Below, in pieces: positions 58,369-64,000 of a stretch of 64,000 bases of DNA (position 1 is the first letter of the stretch; every line of letters begins with the position of its first letter). The stretch is from Vibrio furnissii CIP 102972 (GTDB taxonomy: Bacteria > Pseudomonadota > Gammaproteobacteria > Enterobacterales > Vibrionaceae): positions 248,001 to 312,000 of the forward strand of contig NZ_ACZP01000013.1 in NCBI RefSeq assembly GCF_000176175.1, given 5' to 3'. The notes under the pieces are model-generated. The model did no database searches. It saw nothing but the letters and a program-made list of their open reading frames with translations, and had not been told where the DNA came from. Position numbers and translations under genes: made by a program.

Positions 58369-60636
58369 ATGCTTAACAAAGAACTAGAGTCGAGTCTAAA
58401 CGGCGCGTTCGCTCGAGCGCGAGACAAAAGACATGAATTTATGACCGTCGAGCACCTCCTACTTGCATTGCTGGAAAACGATGCAGCGAAGGAAGCATTA
58501 CTGGCCTGTCAAGCAGACATCGACATACTCCGTCGTGAACTTGACACGTTTATCGATCAAACAACCCCCCTGATTCCTGAAAACGATGAAACACGTGAAA
58601 CCCAACCAACGTTGAGTTTTCAGCGTGTGCTTCAGCGTGCGGTGTTCCATGTTCAGTCTTCTGGCCGCAGTGAAGTGACTGGTGCAAACGTGCTGGTGGC
58701 GATTTTCAGTGAGCAGGAATCTCACGCAGCATATTTGCTGAAGAAAAACGATATCAGTCGTTTGGATATCGTGAACTACATTTCACACGGCATCACCAAA
58801 GCATCGAGCTCTGGCGATGAATCGTCACCGGATTCATTCGGTACGGAGAGCGGTGAAGAGATCAGTGCTGACGAACGTTTGGAAAGCTTTGCGACTAACT
58901 TGAACAATTTGGCGAAACAAGGTCAGATTGACCCGCTGATTGGTCGTGATAAAGAGCTGGAACGAACCATTCAGGTGCTGTGTCGCCGCCGTAAAAATAA
59001 CCCGCTGTTAGTGGGTGAGGCGGGGGTCGGTAAAACGGCCATCGCGGAAGGCCTTGCATGGCGAATCGTGGAAGGCCAAGTGCCGGAAGTGATTCAAGAC
59101 AGCGTGATTTACTCGCTGGACATCGGTTCGCTGCTGGCAGGCACCAAGTACCGTGGTGATTTTGAAAAACGTTTCAAATCGATTTTGAAACAGCTTGAAA
59201 AAGAAAAAGACGCCATTCTGTTCATTGATGAAATCCACACCATCATTGGTGCGGGTGCCGCTTCTGGCGGGCAAGTCGATGCGGCGAACCTCATCAAACC
59301 GTTGCTGAGCAGTGGTAAGTTGCGCTGTATTGGGTCGACCACCTATCAGGAATACAGCAACATTTTTGAAAAAGAGCGTGCGCTATCTCGCCGCTTCCAA
59401 AAAATCGACATTGTGGAACCATCACTTGATGACACCACGAAGATTCTGATGGGGCTGAAACCGAAATACGAAGCGCACCATGATGTGCGTTACACCAAAG
59501 AAGCACTGCGTGCTGCGGTGGAATTATCGGCGAAATACATCAACGAACGTCATCTGCCTGATAAAGCGATTGACGTGATTGACGAAGCGGGCGCGCGAGT
59601 TCGCTTGCTGCCAGCGAGTCGCCGTAAGAAAACCGTTGGTGTGGCGGATATCGAAGCCATGGTGGCTAAAATGGCGCGTATTCCCGAAAAATCAGTCTCT
59701 TCTTCGGATAAAGATATTCTGAAAAATCTTGATCAGAAAATGAAGATGCTGGTGTTCGGACAAGACAATGCTATTGATGTGCTGTCTGAATCCATCAAAC
59801 TGACTCGTGCAGGATTGGGCTCGGATAATCGTCCGGTGGGGTCATTCTTGTTTGCTGGTCCAACGGGTGTGGGTAAAACCGAAGTCACTGTGCAGCTGTC
59901 GAAACTGCTGGGCATCGAACTGCTGCGCTTTGACATGTCGGAATACGGTGAACGTCATTCGGTCAGCCGTTTGATTGGTGCGCCTCCGGGCTACGTAGGT
60001 TTCGACCAAGGCGGCCTGTTGACCGATGCGGTGATCAAGCATCCTCATTCGGTGGTATTGCTAGATGAGATTGAGAAAGCGCACCCGGATATCTTCAACT
60101 TGCTATTGCAGGTCATGGATAACGGCACGCTAACGGATAACAACGGTCGTAAAGCCGACTTCCGTAATGTCATTTTGGTGATGACCACCAACGCGGGTGT
60201 GGCGGAAACTGTGAAGAAATCCATTGGTATGATTCAGCAGGACCACAGCCATGATGCGATGGCGGAAATCAAGAAAGTGTTCACTCCTGAGTTCCGTAAC
60301 CGCCTTGACCACATCATCTGGTTTAACGCGCTGGACGAACGTGTGATTCATCAGGTGGTCGACAAGTTCATCGTCGAGCTGCAGGTCCAGTTGGATGCGC
60401 GCGGCGTGTCTCTGGAAGTTTCGGAAGACGCTCGTCACTGGTTGGCGGTCAGAGGTTATGACCGTGACATGGGCGCCCGTCCAATGGGACGTGTGATTCA
60501 GGAACAACTGAAGAAACCGTTGGCGAATGAGCTGCTGTTTGGCTCACTGGTTGATGGGGGCACGGTGAAGGTGGATCTGAACGATGACCAACTGACCTTT
60601 GAGTACATGGGAACCAAAGAAGAAGTGGTTCACTGA
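58369..60636 (+). CDS. clpA: ATP-dependent Clp protease ATP-binding subunit ClpA
   Basis: AAA+ unfoldase of 755 residues that works with ClpP and ClpS. The N-domain (about 1-145) binds ClpS; D1 has Walker A GEAGVGKT and Walker [11 protein letters not shown]2 has [10 protein letters not shown] and [12 protein letters not shown]. The ClpP-binding loop of the IGL type lies at SIGMIQ. TAAGGAGG precedes the ATG, a nearly perfect ribosome site. Confidence 0.97.
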   Translation: MLNKELESSLNGAFARARDKRHEFMTVEHLLLALLENDAAKEALLACQADIDILRRELDTFIDQTTPLIPENDETRETQPTLSFQRVLQRAVFHVQSSGRSEVTGANVLVAIFSEQESHAAYLLKKNDISRLDIVNYISHGITKASSSGDESSPDSFGTESGEEISADERLESFATNLNNLAKQGQIDPLIGRDKELERTIQVLCRRRKNNPLLVGEAGVGKTAIAEGLAWRIVEGQVPEVIQDSVIYSLDIGSLLAGTKYRGDFEKRFKSILKQLEKEKDAILFIDEIHTIIGAGAASGGQVDAANLIKPLLSSGKLRCIGSTTYQEYSNIFEKERALSRRFQKIDIVEPSLDDTTKILMGLKPKYEAHHDVRYTKEALRAAVELSAKYINERHLPDKAIDVIDEAGARVRLLPASRRKKTVGVADIEAMVAKMARIPEKSVSSSDKDILKNLDQKMKMLVFGQDNAIDVLSESIKLTRAGLGSDNRPVGSFLFAGPTGVGKTEVTVQLSKLLGIELLRFDMSEYGERHSVSRLIGAPPGYVGFDQGGLLTDAVIKHPHSVVLLDEIEKAHPDIFNLLLQVMDNGTLTDNNGRKADFRNVILVMTTNAGVAETVKKSIGMIQQDHSHDAMAEIKKVFTPEFRNRLDHIIWFNALDERVIHQVVDKFIVELQVQLDARGVSLEVSEDARHWLAVRGYDRDMGARPMGRVIQEQLKKPLANELLFGSLVDGGTVKVDLNDDQLTFEYMGTKEEVVH

Positions 60637-60676
60637 TGGTGCGAAAGCATTTCGCTTAGGTTCATTCATCATCCAT

Positions 60677-60709
60677 AAAAAAGCGCACTCTTTGTAGTGC
60701 GCTTTTTCT
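60677..60709 (+). terminator. Terminator after clpA
   Basis: AAAAAAGCGCACT and AGTGCGCTTTTT around a CTTTGT loop, with T-run. Confidence 0.9.
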
Positions 60710-60730
60710 TTGTCGTTCTGTCTCTTAGGC

Positions 60731-60767
60731 AACAAAAACGGAGCTTATAGCTCCGTTTTTGTTGCAT
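60731..60767 (-). terminator. Terminator after infA
   Basis: AACAAAAACGGAGCT and AGCTCCGTTTTTGTT form a near-perfect 15-base palindrome around TAT. On the minus strand the T-run lies after the stem, directly past the infA stop. Confidence 0.9.
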
Positions 60768-60781
60768 TCGAAAATCAGTGA

Positions 60782-61000
<219 letters not shown>

Positions 61001-61080
61001 TTAATCCTCTTTAGAAATAGGCAAAAATTAACGGTCGCATTCTGCCGTTAATCGATCAATAAGTAAAGTTGGGGCGTATT

Positions 61081-61782
61081 CTACCCTTGCCAACGCTGAT
61101 TTACTAGCCTTTGATGAGGTTGGAAGCGCACTTTGTAGTTCATGGCAGGGCATTCATCGATTTGATATCCCAAATAAAGCCACTGTTTGTTCATCTGGCG
61201 ACACAGTTCCAACTGAATGAGGACCCCCAAGGTCCCGATGGACAAGGTCAGATCAGGATCAAAGAAAGTATAGAACGCGCTGGCGCAATGGGGCATAAAG
61301 TCGGTAATGGCAACGGCAATTAACTTATCGTTCTGATAAATATGAAGATAACGGGTTTCTAACCACAGCGAATGGGCAAATTTATCAAACTCATCTTTAC
61401 GAGGCGGGTACATACTGCCGTCGCGATGACGGGCTTTGATATAACGGGCGTAGAGTGCGAACCACTCGCTATCCATGGTCTCTTTGAGCTCCCAACGCAC
61501 ATCATCCCGCGTCTTATTCAGCAGGCGTTTTTGACTTTTTGAGGGCGTAAAGTCAGCCACGGAAACGCGGAGCGCTTCACATGCGCTGCACGTATCGCAA
61601 TGGGGTTTATAGATGGTGTCGCCGCTACGACGAAACCCGTTCGCCAGTAAAATTTCATAGTTCTCGGGGGTTTGCATCTGAGTGTCGATGGCCACTGCCA
61701 CGCGCTCCATGCGGTCTTTAAGGTAGCTGCACGGGTGGTTGTTGGTGAGACCAATACGAATCTGTTGCAGATCGGAACTCAT
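61081..61782 (-). CDS. bpt: Aspartate/glutamate leucyltransferase Bpt
   Basis: Transfers Leu from Leu-tRNA to proteins with N-terminal Asp or Glu, turning them into ClpS substrates. A 233-residue member of the arginyltransferase (ATE) family: PCSYLKDRMERV, GFRRSGDTIYKPHCDTCSAC (20 residues), RVSVADFTPSKSQKR and YLGYQIDECPAMNYKVRF in order. The cysteines in HCDTCSAC are conserved. It follows aat by two bases, an operon. Confidence 0.94.
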   Translation of the reverse strand: MSSDLQQIRIGLTNNHPCSYLKDRMERVAVAIDTQMQTPENYEILLANGFRRSGDTIYKPHCDTCSACEALRVSVADFTPSKSQKRLLNKTRDDVRWELKETMDSEWFALYARYIKARHRDGSMYPPRKDEFDKFAHSLWLETRYLHIYQNDKLIAVAITDFMPHCASAFYTFFDPDLTLSIGTLGVLIQLELCRQMNKQWLYLGYQIDECPAMNYKVRFQPHQRLVNQRWQG

Positions 61783-61784
61783 AA

Positions 61785-62513
61785 TTACTCCTCAGCAGAT
61801 GTTTCAACGGGGCACGAGAGCCACTGGGGTTGAAAACAACGTTCTGTGACATGCTGTTCTTTTAAAGATAGCAACGATTGCATAAAGTTGTCGCGGGATA
61901 ATTCCTTAGCGCCCAATGATTTAAGGTGTGGGTTCATCACTTGGCAGTCAATCAGTTTGCCCTGATGAGTGCTGAAATGGTGGCAAAAATACCACAGGGC
62001 GATTTTAGAGGCGTTGGTCGCGGTGCTAAACATCGATTCGCCACAAAATAACTGACCCACTTCAATGCCATACAGCCCACCCACCAAGGTGTCGTGTTGC
62101 CACACCTCCACGGAATGGCATTTGCCTTCGCGAGCCAATTGCCCGTAAGCCTGGCGCATCGGTTCATTTAACCATGTCTCTTGTGGGGAGCGCACCGCGG
62201 CGCACATTTCGATGACATCCGTCGTGGCATGATTAATACTGACGGTATATTGATGCTTGCGCTGAAATTTTTTCACACTTTTTGCCGGTATGAAGGTCTT
62301 AGGATCAAACACGGCTCTTGGCGACGGGCTCCACCATAAAATGGGTTCACCGGGGCCAAACCACGGGAAGATGCCCTGCTGGTAACCCTGGTAAATACGC
62401 GTTGGATTCAGGTCCCCGCCAAAGGCCAGTAAACCATTGGGTTCTTTGAGTGCGGAATAGGGCGACGGAAAATCAAAATGTTCCAACGCCAGTTCGGTGA
62501 GATATATCGCCAT
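61785..62513 (-). CDS. aat: Leucyl/phenylalanyl-tRNA--protein transferase
   Basis: Adds Leu or Phe to N-terminal Lys or Arg of proteins. A 242-residue protein with FPSPYSALKEPNGLLAFGGDL (as FPSPYSALKEPNGLLAFGGD), GIFPWFGPGEPILWWSPSPRAV (as GIFPWFGPGEPILWWSP) and DCQVMNPHLKSLGA. First gene of the aat-bpt operon and divergent from the glycine-zipper gene, with 66 bases between starts. Confidence 0.96.
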   Translation of the reverse strand: MAIYLTELALEHFDFPSPYSALKEPNGLLAFGGDLNPTRIYQGYQQGIFPWFGPGEPILWWSPSPRAVFDPKTFIPAKSVKKFQRKHQYTVSINHATTDVIEMCAAVRSPQETWLNEPMRQAYGQLAREGKCHSVEVWQHDTLVGGLYGIEVGQLFCGESMFSTATNASKIALWYFCHHFSTHQGKLIDCQVMNPHLKSLGAKELSRDNFMQSLLSLKEQHVTERCFQPQWLSCPVETSAEE

Positions 62514-62579
62514 TGCGTGATCGGTTTCCTAGTCGCTCAACATTGTCCCAATAACAGTCATCCCTCAAAGGAGATAAAC

Positions 62580-63035
62580 ATGAAACGCTGGTTATGGATC
62601 TTATTGATTTTTCCTCTGTTTGCCAATGCTGCCTATCAGCGAAATCAAGCACGCCCGGTGAACGACGTGGTGTTTGGTCAAATTGAAACCGTTCGCTACA
62701 TCTCTCAGCAAGACATGGTGCACTCCAAAGCAAACGGCTGGGAAACTTTACTTGGTGCCGTTGTCGGCGGCTTGATTGGCAACCAGTTTGGCGATGGTCA
62801 TGGCAGAGAGGTGGCCACTGCCATTGGCGCGGTGGCTGGCGCAGGTGTGGCGCGTGCCAACGCCAATCAAAGTTATCAGGTCGAATATCGCTTGGTGGAA
62901 GTTCTGATTAAAACCGCCGACGGCAAGTTAATCGATGTGATTCAAGATGTCGATCGTCATATGTTATTTAGCCCAGGCGATCGCGTTCGTATTCTCTATT
63001 TTAATGATGGCGTCCGCGTTGATAAGGAATTATAA
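62580..63035 (+). CDS. Exported glycine-zipper 2TM-domain protein (SlyB-like)
   Basis: A 151-residue envelope protein. Signal peptide about residues 1-17 (WLWILLIFPLFANA); no lipobox cysteine, so it is not a lipoprotein, unlike SlyB. Residues 55-85 contain the glycine zipper GAVVGGLIGNQFGDGHGREVATAIGAVAGAGVA, in parts GAVVGGLIGNQFGDGHGRE and VATAIGAVAGAGVA. The C-terminal beta domain has VEYRLVEVLIKTADG. ATG 62580 follows AAAGGAGATAA; an earlier in-frame ATG overlaps aat. Role in envelope integrity is inferred from the family. Confidence 0.85.
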   Translation: MKRWLWILLIFPLFANAAYQRNQARPVNDVVFGQIETVRYISQQDMVHSKANGWETLLGAVVGGLIGNQFGDGHGREVATAIGAVAGAGVARANANQSYQVEYRLVEVLIKTADGKLIDVIQDVDRHMLFSPGDRVRILYFNDGVRVDKEL

Positions 63036-63090
63036 CCCTTACAACATGCAATTTTGCTGGCTGCGTGGGCCTTGCAAGAATTTCATTTTA

Positions 63091-63141
63091 AACCGCAGAT
63101 TAGCACTGGCGCTCCTTTGGGAATTTGGTTAGTCTGCGGTT
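63091..63141 (+). repeat. Inverted repeat between the glycine-zipper gene and aroA
   Basis: AACCGCAGA (63091-63099) and TCTGCGGTT (63133-63141) pair perfectly over nine bases around 33 bases. No T-run follows closely. It lies 65 bases before aroA; it could be a leader structure or a divergent/termination element. Confidence 0.5.
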
Positions 63142-63205
63142 ACGAAGAATTTTCACTGCCCTAAATAAAAACAGGAATAGTGGCGGTGCAAGGAACACAA
63201 CTTTA

Positions 63206-64000
63206 ATGGAAAGCCTCACGTTACAACCCATTTCAAAAATTGACGGAGAAGTGAACCTTCCGGGTTCTAAAAGTGTATCAAACCGCGCTTTATTACTTGC
63301 GGCACTCGCCAAAGGTACGACTCGTCTGACCAATCTACTCGACAGTGACGATATTCGCCACATGTTGAATGCGCTGAGCAAGCTGGGCGTGGTGTATCGC
63401 CTGTCAGAAGATAAAACTGAATGTGAAGTGGAAGGACTGGGTAAGCCGTTTACCGTGTCTGAACTTCAAGAGCTGTTCCTCGGCAATGCAGGCACCGCGA
63501 TGCGCCCACTGGCGGCGGCGCTCTGTTTAGGCGAAGGCGAGTTCATCTTAACCGGTGAACCACGTATGAAAGAGCGCCCGATTGGCCATTTGGTCGACGC
63601 GCTGCGTCAAGCTGGCGCGCAAATCGAATATCTCGAAAATGAAAACTATCCACCATTACGCATCACCGGGACTGGGCTTGAATCAGGCACCGTGACGATC
63701 GATGGGTCGATTTCTAGCCAATTCTTAACGGCATTTTTGATGTCGGCGCCACTGGCCAAAGGTAAAGTGACCATTCAAATTGATGGTGAATTGGTTTCCA
63801 AACCGTACATTGATATCACATTGCACATCATGGAACAGTTCGGCGTTCAGGTGATCAACAACGATTACCAAGAATTTGTGATTCCGGCGGGTCAGTCTTA
63901 TGTATCGCCTGGCAACTTTCTGGTTGAAGGGGATGCCTCTTCGGCGTCTTATTTCCTCGCCGCAGCGGCCATCAAAGGCGGTCAGGTGAAAGTGACCGGT
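63206..64000 (+). CDS. aroA: 3-phosphoshikimate 1-carboxyvinyltransferase (EPSP synthase), 3' truncated by window
   Basis: Shikimate-pathway enzyme joining shikimate-3-phosphate and PEP. The frame from ATG 63206 is open to the window end, giving 265 of roughly 426 residues. Signatures: [20 protein letters not shown] (20 residues), the PEP-site motif [20 protein letters not shown] (20 residues) and [26 protein letters not shown] with Gly and Ala at the usual places marks a class I, glyphosate-sensitive type. AAGGAA lies about 11 bases before the ATG. Confidence 0.96.
   Translation, partial: MESLTLQPISKIDGEVNLPGSKSVSNRALLLAALAKGTTRLTNLLDSDDIRHMLNALSKLGVVYRLSEDKTECEVEGLGKPFTVSELQELFLGNAGTAMRPLAAALCLGEGEFILTGEPRMKERPIGHLVDALRQAGAQIEYLENENYPPLRITGTGLESGTVTIDGSISSQFLTAFLMSAPLAKGKVTIQIDGELVSKPYIDITLHIMEQFGVQVINNDYQEFVIPAGQSYVSPGNFLVEGDASSASYFLAAAAIKGGQVKVTG

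Overview
The window looks like a stretch of the main chromosome of a Vibrio species (Gammaproteobacteria). Gene order and protein sequences (lolA-rarA-serS, bioA/bioBFCD, purB-hflD-mnmA, gsk, hns, the his operon, rluE/icd, cspD/clpSA, infA-bpt-aat, aroA) match what I remember of Vibrio chromosome 1, and the protein ends (for example ClpS, BioB, LysW-type NhaC, monomeric Icd) are Vibrio-like. Species was not determined; the fairly balanced base composition and the nitrate assimilation cluster would fit the V. fluvialis/furnissii side of the genus, but that is inference. No rRNA, tRNA, CRISPR array, insertion sequence or phage gene was seen.

Layout. 1-6.3 kb: end of a GGDEF protein, dusC, a type IV pilin-like protein, a SEC-C protein, lolA, rarA, serS. 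6.3-19.95 kb: an accessory block between serS and the biotin genes, holding an NhaC-superfamily antiporter and a complete assimilatory nitrate/nitrite system (nasA, cobA-type methyltransferase, YbiB/TrpD2-like protein, ANTAR regulator, nitrate ABC transporter, nirBD). 20-25.2 kb: divergent bioA / bioBFCD with a BirA operator. 25.3-32.9 kb: a small protein, htpX, and an eight-gene, tightly overlapping operon (NTF2-like, SDR, FAD amine-oxidase-like, DUF1365, Cfa-like, DUF2878, chalcone-isomerase-like, DUF3833 lipoprotein) preceded by two TTGTACAA palindromes. 33-42 kb: purB (PurR box), hflD, mnmA, gsk, hns, a lysine riboswitch plus LysW-type transporter, and an orphan sigma-54 activator. 42.3-49.7 kb: the his operon with its leader peptide and attenuator. 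49.7-57.2 kb: rluE, monomeric icd, then an accessory cassette of PadR regulator, OFA-type MFS transporter and old-yellow-enzyme-like enoate reductase. 57.2-64 kb: cspD, clpS, clpA, infA, bpt, aat (the N-degron machinery), a glycine-zipper protein and the start of aroA.

The most informative regulatory reading is in the nitrate block. nasA has a near-perfect NtrC site, a sigma-54 promoter and an intrinsic terminator directly before the gene. The ANTAR gene has its own excellent sigma-54 promoter. The leader of the transporter-nirBD operon carries hexaloop hairpins with A at loop position 1 and G at position 4, followed by a terminator, which is the hallmark of ANTAR-controlled antitermination. 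Both leaders share a small hairpin with loop AAAGGC whose stem has changed in a compensatory way and which overlaps the terminator. The regulator is a NasT-like ANTAR protein without a NIT domain, without the phosphorylatable aspartate and without a NasS partner in the window, so how it senses nitrate is open.

Other regulatory elements read directly from sequence are a lysine riboswitch, a his attenuator with five consecutive histidine codons, a PurR box, a BirA operator, a PadR-type ATGT-N8-ACAT operator, and two 14-codon upstream ORFs that end on the start codons of clpS and of the MFS gene.
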